Part shown: positions 1 through 10,993 of the stretch, one piece after another | Numbering within the stretch: the stretch's first letter is position 1 | Layout of the letters: each line of letters opens with the position of its first letter | DNA from: Prunus persica | Lineage: Eukaryota; Streptophyta; Magnoliopsida; Rosales; Rosaceae | Direction of reading: 5' to 3' | Assembly: GCF_000346465.2 (NCBI RefSeq) | Contig: NC_034012.1 | Span: 16,364,789 to 16,428,788 of the forward strand | DNA length: 64,000 nucleotides | Notes under the pieces: generated by a model | The model's database searches: none | Seen by the model: the letters and a program-made list of their open reading frames with translations, nothing else | Told to the model about the DNA's origin: nothing | Made by a program: the position numbers and the translations under genes

Positions 1-25
1 ATTAATTAGGAGACTCACGTCAACA
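1..25 (-). repeat. Start of the 3' LTR of a minus-strand copia element (cut by window edge)
   Basis: Read on the minus strand, a polypurine tract (AAGGAGGAG, positions 26-34) is followed directly by TGTTGACG, the typical copia LTR start. The rest of the LTR lies left of the window. The call rests on its place directly after the pol remnant. Confidence 0.6.
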
Positions 26-759
26 CTCCTCCTTAAGTTGGTGCATATATGTCACCAATGCCCAACTTGGTAAGTGAGTCATAAAATACTCTTCCACAAA
101 CAGCTTTGGTTAAGATATCATGCCAATTGATCTTCTGATTTTACGAATGGTAGGTGGATGATCTTCTTCTCAAGTTTTTCTTTGATAAAATGTCTATCCA
201 TCTCAACATATTTAGTTCGATCGTGTTGAATTGGATTATGGGCAATATCGATGGCTGACTTGTTATCACAATGTAACTCCATTGACTTTTTTGGCTTGAA
301 CCCCAATTATGTTAATAGTCTTCTTATCCATAGTAATTCACAAACTCATTGAGCCATTCCTCGATACTCTGCTTCAGCACTAGATCGAGAAACTACATTT
401 TGTTTCTTACTCCACCAAGTGACTAGGTTACCTCTCACAAAAGTGAAGTAACCTGAAGTAGAACATTTGTCAGTAATAGAGCCAGCCCAATCAACATCTG
501 TATATCCAACAACTTCGAGATCTCTATTTTTGGAGAACGTTAACCCTTTCTCAGGTGCTGACTTTAAGTATCTTAAGATCCAATCAACTGCATTCCTATG
601 GGAGACACAGGGTGAATGCATAAACTGACTAACCACACTTACAGCATATGCAATATCTGGTCTTGTGTGAGCTAAATATATCAACCTTCCAACAAGGCGT
701 TGATACTGTTCCTTATTGGTTGGTTCTTGATCCATGTCTTCACATAACTTGTGATTCAT
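26..759 (-). pseudogene. Copia pol fragment (end of reverse transcriptase to RNase H)
   Basis: This is the 3' end of a Ty1/copia pol gene. The translated minus strand shows YQRLVGRLIYLAHTRPDIAY, then the RNase H block with SSAEAEYRGMAQ and HCDNKSAIDIAHNP, ending at a polypurine tract and LTR start. The reading frame holds in-frame stops near 347 and 307, so it is dead. Gag, protease, integrase and most of the RT are missing. The fragment stops abruptly at about 760, where a different copia fragment on the other strand begins at nearly the same codon. Confidence 0.85.
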
Positions 760-763
760 CTCA

Positions 764-1492
764 ATGGGTGTAGCAAATGAGAAAATGAGGAAGTTTGATG
801 GTGCAAAGAAGGCAGATGCTAAGAAGTACAGAAGTTTGGTTGGTAGTTTTTTGTATCTTACGGCAACTAGACCAGATATTATGTTTGCTGCAAGTTTACT
901 TTCACATTATATGCAAGAGCCAAGTCAGATTCATTTTAGAGCTGCAAAAAGGGTGTTGAGATACTTGCAAGGCACACTTGATTATGGAATTTTGTTTACG
1001 GCAGTAGAAAAATCAAGGCTTATTGATTACACAAACAGTGATTGGGCAGAATGTCTTGACAATATGAAGAGCACGTCAGCCTATGTTTTTTCACTTGGTT
1101 TCGGCATATGTTCATGGGCATCAAAGAAGCAAAATGTGTTGACACAATCTACTGCTGAAGCATAGTACATTGCAGCAGCTAAAGCAGCATCACAAGCTGT
1201 ATGGCTTAGAAGGATACTTGAAGACATTGGCGAAAAGCAAGAAGGCGGCACCAAATTATATTGTGACAACAAATCAGCCATTGCCATTGGGAAAAATCCA
1301 GTGAGTCATGATCGTACAAAGCACATTGCCATCAAATACCATTTCATTCGAGAGTCAATTGAGAAAGGTGAAGTTGCACTTGAATACTGCAAGACAGAGG
1401 AGCAGTTGGCAGACATACTCACCAAGGCACTTCCACAAGAGAAGTTTTGCTATTTAAGAGAGCTCATTGGAGTTATGAAGAAAGTCCATTAA
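764..1492 (+). pseudogene. Copia pol fragment (RT end and RNase H) with one in-frame stop
   Basis: This plus-strand copia remnant begins just before [20 protein letters not shown] and runs through the RNase H domain (STAEA, YCDNKSAIAIGKNP, EEQLADILTKALP) to a stop at 1490-1492. A TAG at 1163-1165 interrupts the RNase H frame; the frame continues unchanged after it. The polypurine tract AAGGGGGAG (1491-1499) and an LTR follow. It belongs to a different copia family from the minus-strand fragment at 26-759. Everything upstream of the RT end is absent. Confidence 0.85.
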
Positions 1493-1499
1493 GGGGGAG

Positions 1500-1757
1500 T
1501 GTTGGAATTAATGCACTTCCTTCATTCTCTAGAATATCTCTATTTATTGCAGTAGCTATAGCTGTCCTTAATTAATTTGGTAGAGTTCCTATGCAATGTC
1601 TTTTAGGTTCTTTAGGAAGTATTCTCTAGAATATTTGTTCTCTTTTTAAAAAGCCTTTGAGCTTATCATTGTAAACACAAGTTAAGTGAATCAGAATACA
1701 AAGAGCTCTGCTGAAGCAACTCATATTTTTAGCACCTCATATTCCATCACAAAACAA
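1500..1757 (+). repeat. 3' LTR of the plus-strand copia fragment
   Basis: The LTR starts TGTTGGAATTAATGC directly after the polypurine tract. It holds an AT-rich promoter-like block near 1645 (TTTTTAAAAAGCC) and ends at a CA near 1757. The exact end is uncertain because no second LTR is present. The sequence beyond about 1766 matches the block at 53,509. Confidence 0.65.
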
Positions 1758-1765
1758 CACAATCT

Positions 1766-2333
1766 GACAGCAACAAAGAGCATGACAAGGGGGAGAAGGC
1801 TCAGTCTTCAATAGAGAGCATAAGAAGGAGAAAGGGCCCAATCTTCAACAGAGAGCATTACATGGAGAAAGAAATGCATGGCTCAATCTTCAACAGAGAG
1901 CTAGACACGGAGAGAGTGAAAGATAAAGGCTCATCAATGAGCAGAGAGCTTAACAGGGAGCGTTGAAAAATAAAAGGAAATGGCAGCGGCAGAGAGAGAA
2001 GAAAAATTACTGATTATAAAAGGGAGGAGAAGATGGAGAACTATACAGAAGCAAACACCCTTTCGGGCGAGGAGAGCCAACAACTCTCAATGTTGGCCAA
2101 TGAAGGATCGCTAATTGGCGTTAGCCATTAGCTCTGATACCATGAAAGATTTGATGATTCAATGATATTTTCCTTGATTGATTCATCTTCATATAGGAGG
2201 TATTTATACAAGATTAATAATAATAAACTAAGAGAGAATACAAAGTGGTACATGGTGGATGCAACTAATACAAACATAAAACTAAGACAGCGGTGGATAA
2301 TGAGTTGGTGGATTGGTAGATTGGTGGATAACA
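1766..2333 (-). mobile_element. 5' end of an LTR retroelement (LTR 2143-2333, PBS, internal start), copy A
   Basis: Read on the minus strand, an LTR of about 190 bp starts TGTTATCCACC (2333) and ends CTTTCA (2143). It is followed immediately by TGGTATCAGAGC, the usual initiator-Met tRNA primer binding site (2131-2142). A TATA box (TATAAATACC) lies inside the LTR near 2200. The internal part down to 1766 is purine-rich with no recognisable gag or pol. A second copy with the same structure is at 53,509-54,072. The other LTR was not found. Confidence 0.7.
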
Positions 2334-2338
2334 TGTTC

Positions 2339-2342
<4 letters not shown>

Positions 2343-2380
<38 letters not shown>
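2343..2380. repeat. (TA)n microsatellite, MULE insertion site
   Basis: An uninterrupted TA run ends where the MULE begins. Another TA run (7334-7348) follows the MULE. The paralogous site near 54,083 has a single short TA run and no MULE. Confidence 0.9.
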
Positions 2381-2382
<2 letters not shown>

Positions 2383-2678
2383 GGGCGGATCCGTGGCACT
2401 ACGTTTTTGACACAAGTTTTGACATAATTTTTGGGCCATTAGATTACTCCACTTTTAATGGTTAAGATTAAATATTACATGGTAAGTAGTTTTAATTTTT
2501 TTTAATAGACAATCATTAATTTTATTCTCTCTCATAAAAATAAAAGGAAATTTTTCTCTCTCCAACTTTTTTGCTGGAAGACGTAATCTCTCCTGCCTCT
2601 TTAATCTCAAATATTTATTATGGTCTAATAAATAAAGAATCTCACCAAAAACTAAATACCCAAACCCCACATTTGCAC

Positions 2679-2745
<67 letters not shown>
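2381..2745 (+). repeat. Left TIR of the MULE, including (CT)n
   Basis: Positions 2381-2680 match the reverse complement of 7034-7333 with few differences. A CT dinucleotide run of about 60 bp follows at 2681-2743, mirrored by the GA run of the right TIR. Confidence 0.88.
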
Positions 2746-2748
<3 letters not shown>

Positions 2749-3966
2749 TTGCCTTCTTCGTTGGGAGAAAAGCTTTGCTCCAGGTACATATTTCAATTTT
2801 CGATTTTCTTGATCAGATTTGGTTTATTTTAATTTTATTTTTGTTGGAATTAAACTAGAATCTCTAGATTAGGAATTTAAGGAATTAATAGTTTCCAAGG
2901 GGATTAAGTTTATTTCTTAGGTATCTATGATTAAGCTATTCATTTCAATTTGTTTCAAATTGTTGGTAGGATTTCTTATTTTGAGGGTTTGATTTAGGGA
3001 TTTTAATCTTCTCATATATGAAAATTTTGACTATTACTTTTTTTTTTTTGTCCCGATTAATAGGGACAGAATACAAGGAGAAAATTTGATGCAACACCAA
3101 CTTGCTTCAACCTCCTCCCTCTTTGGGGTTGGTTCTAGAAATTGATGGATTACCTGTGCATTGACATATGGAATTACAGTTTATGAATTGTCTTTGCTGG
3201 GCTGTCCAAAATGAGTGTTTCTTCAAATGGCCTCAACACCCTGGTTGTACTCTGCTCCCATGTGGTCCTATGTATGTTTGGTTGTTAGTTTTGGGTTTTT
3301 GCCCACGGGTGGCTTTTATGAAAGTTCATTTTTCTGATTTTGCTGTGGTTGTCACTGGGAAGAAAGAGCTGCTTGAGTTTACAGCCCAACCTTTTTTATT
3401 ACTATGATTTCACCTATGGAAGGTGATCTGCTGTAGAAGATTATTTGATGAGGAAGATTTCATTCGTCTACGTGTTATATGTGTATGAAAAACAAAAATT
3501 GTTTATTCACCGTAGTAAAGTGATTAATTTCCTTAATTAGAATAACAAGTTTTACACAAGTTCATTGCAAAGTCCATCCATTGATTTTTGCCTTTTTTTT
3601 TTCCTGAAGACAGAGACTGCCATCTGAAATCATTTAAGTGGGCACCTGCAATATTTTACTATCACGAAACACCCATAAACAACGGATTAAGAACAGTTTT
3701 GAAACACATTGTGTATCAAATAGTACGTAAACATTCCTGATACAAGATATCATAATCCAAAAAGCATATATTCATATAATTTGTCTATGTAATGCCACAT
3801 ATACGGAGATAACAAGACCAATGATCACCATTGCAACAAGAGCTTCCCCCTGATGAACATAATAGACTATTCCTGATGCAAGACAAGATCAAAATACACA
3901 AATGAGCATAAATTAAAGTAAAAGAAAAGAAAATTGATCACAACTTTAAAAAAACAAAACTCACCA

Positions 3967-6796
3967 TTAACAATATTCTTGGTCATCACTCTCCATATCT
4001 TGGCACAAATCTTCTGACTCTTCATTGCCTAAATTTAGATTCATAAGAATTAAATTAAACATAAGCTTTTGACCTTACTATTAGAATATAAAAAAACAAA
4101 AAAACAAAGTGAACCAACTTACATAGATTTGTTGATTCATTCTTTCTTCTTTTCAGATTTGATGGACAATTTCTTTTGTCATGTTGGGCTATCTTTTTGC
4201 ATAATGCACACTTTCTTTTCTTCTTGTTTTGAGCCAACTCAATACCACTTTTTAGCCTTTTTGAACCGCTAATATTGTCCTTCTTTCTACCCTTAGTTTG
4301 TGAGATATTAGGGTCCAAAAGCAACAATTGAGAGGAATCAATATTAGTACTACATGGATCACCTGTGGTTGAGGAAGGAATTGTTGCATGCTGAGTAGAA
4401 TTGTCTGACAGTTTCTTGGACAATTCATTTAGAGCTTCGATAAAAGTTGTGTATGCCTCATTTGAAGATGCTGCAATGCAAGCCAACTTTGTTGCTTGAT
4501 GACACATATGGCTAAGTCGCAAAGCCTCTGATTCTTCTTTACCATCATTTGTCACCAAACTTTTAAAATCCATTATCCTAAATTTGTTTGCTTCTTGTCT
4601 CCATCTTGGAAGAATAAAATGGTCAGGTAGTGTATCTATATCAAGGCGAACAAATACTTTCAACAAATGTCGACAAAGTATTCCAACAAACTCAAAATTT
4701 TGGCATTCACACATACCTTTGTATGTTTGCAAATTTAACTTCACCACAAACTCTTCATGCTCTCCAAGTTTTGTTTTCACTAGGTATGCATGATATTCGT
4801 CGTCACATGGAATTTCTTCAACTTTGTAGAGAGTAACTTTACTCCATTCATCCTTAAACTTGTTGAAAACATTTCTAGTGTAAAACTTTGCTGCATGTTT
4901 CAAAAGGAATTCTCCTTCATTCACAATGCGATACTTGTGTTCTGATTCAAAATCTTCATCACTTTCTCTATCCATGATCCTCTTTAGTGCTTGCTCATAT
5001 TTGACAACAAACTCTCTAAGATTTGTTGTCGGTGTGACGAATCCATCAAAAAAAGAATTAATACCCTCACTACGTCCAGTAGTGTTCATTCCTGCAAAAA
5101 ATATGCCACGATTATAAACAGGAACCCAAGAAGAACGTATATCATATAAACTATTCAACCAGTCATCATTAGCCAATTCACATTCTTTCATCAATTCCTT
5201 CCACTTTTCTTCAAATTCCTCTATCTTGTATGTTGACCGAATACATTTCTTCATCTGAATTTTGAATTTGGACTTCTTGAAGTACACATGTGACAATTTT
5301 TCTGCAAACTTCTTTTTAATATGCCAGAGGCATAACCGATGGCGAGTGTTAGGAAAAATCTTGGCAATTGCTCCTTTCATTGCTAAGTCTTGATCAGTAA
5401 TAATGGAAACTGGATGACGTCCTCCCATTGCTTCAAGCCATGTCTCAAACAACCACAAAAATGTCACCTCTGTCTCATCTTGTAAAAGTGCACATCCAAA
5501 TTGTATTGATTGCAAATGGTGGTTTACTCCTGTGAATGGTGCAAATGGCATATCATACTTGTTTGTCCTATAGGTTGTGTCAAATGTGACTACATCTCCA
5601 AAATAGTTGTACGCCATGCGTGATCGAGCATCCACCCAAAAGAAATTAGCTGCCCTTCCGTTTTCATCACATTGAATGGCATAAAAAAATTGAGGATTCT
5701 CAGCTTGCTTCTTCCTAAAGTAAGTAAGGACTGACTGTGCATCACCTCCATCCAGTTGTCTATGCCGGACATTTCTCAAGTGGTTATAACAATCTCTATT
5801 GTTAAAACCAATATGCGGGCCACCAAAGATTGAAGGAACTTTTGCAATTGGCAAATTTTCTTCATGAAATGTTTCAGTCAGAATTTTAGCTGCTTTCGGC
5901 ATAACCCTATTTGACTTCATTTTCATTCTTCTTTCCGGTGTAACTGGCTTGTGATTGTGAGAGTCTTGGAAACTTGAAACTTTCCATTTGTTTGACCATC
6001 TATCAAGCTTAATTCTCATACTTGCTTTGCATCCACATTTCACTGTAGAACAATTTTTACCCGTTCTCTTCATATTCTCAATCTCATTTATGTCTTTCTC
6101 ATCATTCTCTTCTAAAGCCTTCTGTGATGTATTTTTGGGCACGTATTTTCCTTCATGTGCACAAACAAATTGTCTACTCGTTACCTCATCTAAACGCCTT
6201 CTTGTCTTGGAGGAAGATCGAGTTCTAATCCAGAATCCCTCTTGTCGGCCATACTCTTCATAATAGTTTCTTGCTTCTTCCATTGTGTCAAATACCATCC
6301 CTGAATAAGGCGCTTTTAATTGTGTCACTTTCTTTTTTGGAGTACTTGTTTCACCATTCTCCACTTGAATTATCTCCTCTACCTATTGAACATATATTAA
6401 TCATTCTTAACGATGCAACTTAGAAACATATTATACATATGTTAAACTTTCATATTGACACAAGATGAAATATAATGGAATAAACTTTCATACTGATTTT
6501 AAAAAATAATTCTTATGTTAAAAACAATCATTAATGGCACTACGAAATATTTTTTAACATAAGAATTCTTAATGGCCCAATAATTCAGCAATCCTAAGAT
6601 CGTATAAACTTTCATATAACATCATATTTATAAAAAATAAAATATAAAAAATTCAGCAATTCTAATTGTCTACAGGAAGAGCTACAACAAAGATTAAAAA
6701 AAATAAAAAAATAGAAAAATAAAATCTCAGATGAAGGTAACATACCAAAGATATGCACTGAGAGTTGGAGGAAATATCTTGTGTGCGCTCCAACAT
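3967..6796 (-). CDS. FAR1/FHY3-type MULE transposase, three exons
   Basis: This gene likely encodes the transposase that moves the surrounding MULE. Proposed exons are 6796-6746, 6382-4123 and 4028-3967, with introns GTATG...TAG and GTAAGT...TAG. All phases fit and give about 790 residues with no internal stop. The long central frame has no ATG before residue 23 of the domain, so an upstream exon is needed; the ATG at 6796 supplies one in phase. Domains in order: FAR1 DNA-binding zinc finger (about 48-140; FWIRTRSSSKT, CKASMRI), MULE transposase core (about 275-460) with acidic residues in TFDTTYR, IITDQDLAM and GRSEGINSFF, SWIM zinc finger (about 570-595, CECQNFEF...CRH), a basic C-terminal patch and an acidic tail. 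FAR1-family proteins include host transcription factors, but the TIRs make transposase the better call. Confidence 0.85.
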
Positions 6797-6957
6797 TTTG
6801 ATGAGGCAATATTGTATTCAGATATGAGAAATTGCTTTGACATAAAAGAACTATACTGAAGATGAATTCATGGTTGCGTATATGCTGTGCATGAAGAAGG
6901 ATGAAGAAGGATAAACTGAAAAGAGTCCTTATTAGACCTTAATAAATATTTGAGATT

Positions 6958-6961
<4 letters not shown>

Positions 6962-7035
<74 letters not shown>

Positions 7036-7333
7036 TGCGAATGTGGGGTTTGGGTATTTAGTTTTTGGTGAGATTCTTTATTTATTAGATCCTAATAAAT
7101 ATTTGAGATTAAAGAGGCAGGAGAGATTACGTCTTCCAGCAAAAAGGTTGGAGAGAGAAAAATTTCCTTTTATTTTTATGAGAGAGAATAAAATTAATGA
7201 TTGTCTATTTAAAAAAAATTAAAACTACTTGCCATGTAATATTTAATCTCAACCATTAAAAGTGGAGTAATCTAATGGCCCAAAAATTGTGTCAAAACTT
7301 GTGTCAAAAACGTAGTGCCACGGATCCGCCCCC
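6962..7333 (-). repeat. Right TIR of the MULE, including (GA)n
   Basis: This is the inverted partner of 2381-2745. It begins with a GA run (6962-7032) and ends at CGGATCCGCCCCC. Just inside, at 6930-6961, a copy of the TIR segment found at 7086-7117 (AATAAATATTTGAGATTAAA) is repeated, so the inner edge was duplicated locally. Confidence 0.88.
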
Positions 7334-7342
7334 TATATATAT

Positions 7343-8261
7343 ATATATGGTAATCAACTATATTGGAAATTTGACTATATTCTACGTACAGTGTACGTCG
7401 GTTCGAAACCAAACAATTTAGTTCATTCACAATCGCATTCGATCTAATATAAATTGAAATGTGATTTTTTCATTCCGATCCAATCATATTAAATGTTTAA
7501 ATTCAATTCAATCTGATCCAATTAATATTGAATTGGACTGGATTGGATGACCGATTTTGATAATGAAAAAAGACAATAATTAAATATTAAATATTTATCC
7601 TTAAGTTTAATCTAATCAAACATATTAATAGACGTAAATGTAAAATATAAATGAAATACTTTTAAAAAGAAAATTATTTTGATTATATAATATATTAAAC
7701 ATAACTTCATCAAATGACTTAAAATATTACAAATACCTACAGGAACAAAATAAGCATAAAACTAACCATATTGGATTGAATTTGATTGGATTCTATAAGT
7801 AAATTCGTCATCCGATCCAATCATTAAGGAATAGAGTCGCGAGGGTTTTGCTTTGTGTTAAAATACCTTTATGCCCATTCACGTGCGATGCACATGTCTG
7901 TTTGACAGATTGTCCTACATATTGGCTAACATATGTAAATATAGGGGACTAAATTAGCCAAATTAAAAACATAGAGACTAAATTGGCTTAATGGGTAAAC
8001 ACGGGGACTAAATTAGCCAAATTAGAGACTAAATTGGCAAATACAGGGACTAAATTAGCCAAATCAAAAACATAGTGACTAAATTGGCTTAATGGGTAAA
8101 ACAAAAGGACTATTTTGACTTTTAAGCCTTTAATAAATTCAATAATAGTCACATTTTAGGGCAAGAAGAAATCAAACCCCAACAATTAATAGCTGAAAAT
8201 ACATAAAAATACTTAAACAAGTTTCTAAACTTTCTCTGCATCCTTATGATCATAGAGCCTA
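7343..8261. other. Non-coding 3' flank of the RLP gene, duplicated at 54,090-54,911
   Basis: AT-rich sequence with no gene. It is nearly identical to 54,090-54,911, so it belongs to the duplicated RLP block. Runs resembling AATTCAATCCAAT occur on both strands around 7490-7560 and 7760-7830. Confidence 0.8.
7940..8110 (+). repeat. Tandem repeat of a GGGACTAAATTAGCCAAA unit
   Basis: Three units of roughly 45-70 bp, each starting GGGACTAAATTAGCC and mostly followed by a second ACTAAATTGG motif. The paralogous block near 54,695-54,750 has only one unit, so the array grew, or was lost there, after the duplication. Confidence 0.75.
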
Positions 8262-10475
8262 TCATGCACGCACTTTTTTCATCACACAGAGCCTATCTTG
8301 TACATTGTTTAGGAATTGGAAATATGCATCTCTCCACGTCTTTTTTAGCATTAAAGGACCACAAAATCCACCAAGTCCTACGATGAAGCCAAGCACAACC
8401 GAAGTATGAACCAACGAAAGTTGGGGCTCATTCTCCATATCTTGGCTATTACGGTGCATTAGAGGACACACATTCCGAAGAGGGGCACCACAAAGTTTCG
8501 GATTCCCCTCAAATGCAGAGACATCAAAGCTTTGGAGCTGAGTGCCTTTGGGTATTGGCCCTTCAAGATTATTGTACGAGACATTCAAAAAGGACAAGAA
8601 ATTAAGGCTCGTCAATGATGGTGGGATTTCTCCGGACAAGTGGTTCATTGAAAGATCCAACGTCTCCAACTTTTTCAGGTTGGATATTTTGTCGGGAATG
8701 TTTCCAGAGAAATTGTTGTCGTCAAGATTTAATGTATGAAGAAGGACCAATTGGCTGATCTCAGTTGGTATATTCCCACTGATGCTATTTTTGTGTAGGT
8801 GTATAGCTGGTGGAAAGAAAGAAAGGGAACTGTACTGCAAAAATTCTGCATCACTTGCTGGTTTGACGAAGAAAGGCAATTGGAGATAAGTATGATCTAC
8901 TTGAGCTGCAGTTTGTTCAGACACCAACATTGGTAATTTGCAAAGTTGCTTTGGAAGCTCACCTGAAATTCGGTTGTTGCCCAAGTTTATGTGAAAGAGG
9001 CTTCGAAAATTCCCTAACCATGTTGGAACTGAGTCTGTGAATCTATTAGAGGACAAATCCAAGACCTCGAGCTTTTTTATTTTGGATAACCATACAGGTA
9101 AGGCACCAGTGAGCTGACAACCACGGAAAGACAAAATACCAAGATTTTGGAATCCATCAACACCAACGATGCCATCACCATTTGGCATTTCTTCACCTAT
9201 AAAATTGTTTGAAAGGATTAGAACCTTCAGACTTTTGCAGCCCATCAGTATATTAAGTGCCCTTGTGATATTGGACAATCTGCTCGCAGAAAGCGAGAGG
9301 AAGGACAAAGATTTCAGTGAAAGAATCTCAGGTTGTATTTGTCCGTCTAAGTCATTTAAGCTCAGCCGAAGTGCTTTCAGGGACTTGCATGAGTAAAGGC
9401 TAGTTGGGAAGACACCAGTGAATTGATTACTCATAATGTCAAGTTTAGTAAGGCGACTAAGTTTGGAGAAATCAAGTATGGAGAGCTTTCCTACAAAATG
9501 GTTGAATCCGAGGTTCAATTCTCTAAGGTTTGTGCAATTCAACAAAGACGGGGGTAGAGAACCTGTTAGATTGTTGAAATGAAGAAGAATGAGTTTCAAT
9601 TTGGAGAGCTTGCCCATATTCGTCGGGAGCATGCCACTGAATTGATTAACATATAGTTCAAGGATTGTGAGGTTGGTGAGGTTGACAATTTCATCACTAA
9701 TGTCTCCATGAAGCGCATTGCTAGGTAACGAGATTTCTTCAAGTGTGGTAGCATTATAGATATCTTCTGGAAGTGGTCCAGAGAGCCTATTGTAACCAGC
9801 ACGAAAAACCTGTAGTTCGGAACACTTCCCTAGTCCACCAGAAATATTGCTGCTGAATTTATTGATGGAAAAATCCAACAGCCTAATCAGGGTAGAAGAA
9901 TGTAGACATATAGAGGATGGGATAGAACCTGAGAAGGTGTTGTTCTTGACATTGAAACTAGTCAAATTCCTAGCTCGTCGGAAGAATGATGATGGAATCG
10001 CACCATGGAAGTTATTGTTGGACAAGTCCACCATGCGAGTGCTGGATGGAATGAAAAGTGGTAGCTCTCCAAACAGACGATTATAGCTCAAATCAAGGAT
10101 CTCAAGACAATTTAAGGACAAGAAGAAACGGGGTTCAAGTGAACCGTAGAGTGAATTGTGAGAGAGGTTCAAAAGAGAGAGATACGTGAGATTTTCAAGT
10201 GAGGGAAAAATACCTCCGTTGAGATTGAGCCCTGATCTGGAGGGCAAGTCCAAATCTGTGACCCAACCGTCGTGATCACAGGTGATGCCCTCCCAATGGC
10301 AACAATCAATGGAAGTCCAGTTCAAAGAAGGAGAAGACAGTGTGAGAGCAAAGGACAAGAGAGAGCTACGTTGAGTTTCATTGCATGCATAATTTGTGGA
10401 CATAATGGAGGACAATAAGAGGAAGAAAAGGAGGCCACGAGCCATTTGATGGTAAGGGATATTCTCTACTTGCAT
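8262..10475 (-). CDS. LRR receptor-like protein (RLP2/PSYR-type, no kinase)
   Basis: A plasma-membrane LRR receptor-like protein of 737 residues in one exon. A hydrophobic signal peptide covers about residues 12-31; either M1 or M11 could start it, and M11 directly precedes the signal. The cap domain follows (NWTSIDCCHWEGITC), then about 20 extracellular LRRs with LxxLxLxxNxLSGxIP repeats. A non-LRR island (about 525-565, ending SFFPPAIHLHKNS) interrupts them, as in the PSKR/PSYR/RLP2 group. A C-terminal Cys pair (CGAPLRNVC) precedes one transmembrane helix (about 692-710), and a short basic tail of about 27 residues has no kinase. The frame is intact. By analogy it would pair with a separate kinase co-receptor; its ligand cannot be read here. 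A TATA box lies about 55 nt upstream. Confidence 0.92.
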   Translation of the reverse strand: MQVENIPYHQMARGLLFFLLLSSIMSTNYACNETQRSSLLSFALTLSSPSLNWTSIDCCHWEGITCDHDGWVTDLDLPSRSGLNLNGGIFPSLENLTYLSLLNLSHNSLYGSLEPRFFLSLNCLEILDLSYNRLFGELPLFIPSSTRMVDLSNNNFHGAIPSSFFRRARNLTSFNVKNNTFSGSIPSSICLHSSTLIRLLDFSINKFSSNISGGLGKCSELQVFRAGYNRLSGPLPEDIYNATTLEEISLPSNALHGDISDEIVNLTNLTILELYVNQFSGMLPTNMGKLSKLKLILLHFNNLTGSLPPSLLNCTNLRELNLGFNHFVGKLSILDFSKLSRLTKLDIMSNQFTGVFPTSLYSCKSLKALRLSLNDLDGQIQPEILSLKSLSFLSLSASRLSNITRALNILMGCKSLKVLILSNNFIGEEMPNGDGIVGVDGFQNLGILSFRGCQLTGALPVWLSKIKKLEVLDLSSNRFTDSVPTWLGNFRSLFHINLGNNRISGELPKQLCKLPMLVSEQTAAQVDHTYLQLPFFVKPASDAEFLQYSSLSFFPPAIHLHKNSISGNIPTEISQLVLLHTLNLDDNNFSGNIPDKISNLKKLETLDLSMNHLSGEIPPSLTSLNFLSFLNVSYNNLEGPIPKGTQLQSFDVSAFEGNPKLCGAPLRNVCPLMHRNSQDMENEPQLSLVHTSVVLGFIVGLGGFCGPLMLKKTWRDAYFQFLNNVQDRLCVMKKVRA

Positions 10476-10527
10476 GTTTCTGTGATGTATTTGCTTATAT
10501 TATGTGTATTTAGATTTCACAGGTTTG

Positions 10528-10535
10528 TATTTATA
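10528..10535 (-). promoter_or_regulatory. TATA box of the RLP gene
   Basis: TATAAATA on the minus strand, about 55 nt upstream of the ATG at 10475. It is followed by ACAAACCTG, a context shared with the RLP fragment promoter near 11,577 (TATAAACACAAACCTG). Confidence 0.6.
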
Positions 10536-10683
10536 ATGGGGAAAATTTATAAGAGTTTGAAGCAATGCAACTAAAAAGCATAATGTCTATACATCAATAT
10601 ATATTGAACGACTCAGAACATCTCCTAACTAACTGAGAAAATGGTAATTGCCAAAAAAATAAAAATAAAAAAAATACTACACT

Positions 10684-10993
10684 AATTATATTCAGGAAAA
10701 TATGTGCTTAGCTTGACAATCGACAGTATTTGGAGTCAATTAGACTTTAAAATAAGAGTTCCGGTCCTCCCACGCAGCTCTCGAGAGCCAGTGAGGTCTG
10801 TATTGGAAGTCTCTCTATGACGGGTAGGAAAACTTGTAGTCTGTATTGGAAGTCTCTCTTTGACGGCTAGGAAAACTCTTGTATGGCTCTCGAGAGCTGC
10901 ATGGGATGACCAGAACTCTTATTTTAAAGTCTAATTGACTTCAAATATGTCGATTGTCAAGCTGAGCACATATTTTCCTGAAATATAATTATG
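10684..10993. mobile_element. Palindromic MITE of about 310 bp
   Basis: The two halves are inverted copies of each other over about 120 bp: CAGGAAAATATGTGCTTAGC on the left and its complement on the right, continuing through GACTTTAAAATAAGAGTT and CTCTCGAGAG. The centre holds a direct repeat of about 40 bp (GTCTGTATTGGAAGTCTCTC, twice). No coding capacity. Target duplication not clear, so the superfamily is open. Confidence 0.75.

Larger units (their letters stand above)
2381..7333 (-). mobile_element. Mutator-like element (MULE) with long TIRs and a FAR1-type transposase
   Basis: Both ends carry the same terminus, GGGGGCGGATCCGTGGCAC, in inverted orientation. The inverted repeats stay similar for about 300 bp plus a (CT)n/(GA)n tract. 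A 9-bp flank TATATATAT on each side fits the usual MULE target duplication, although inside a TA repeat this is not independent proof. The element holds one transposase gene on the minus strand (3967-6796). Stretch 2870-3960 is non-coding and I recognise nothing in it. The block at 53.5-56.8 kb lacks the element, which confirms both boundaries. Confidence 0.9.

Noticed and set aside
3168..3407. 79-residue plus-strand frame in the MULE
   Set aside because: No family resemblance, antisense to the transposase gene and without splice or promoter context.
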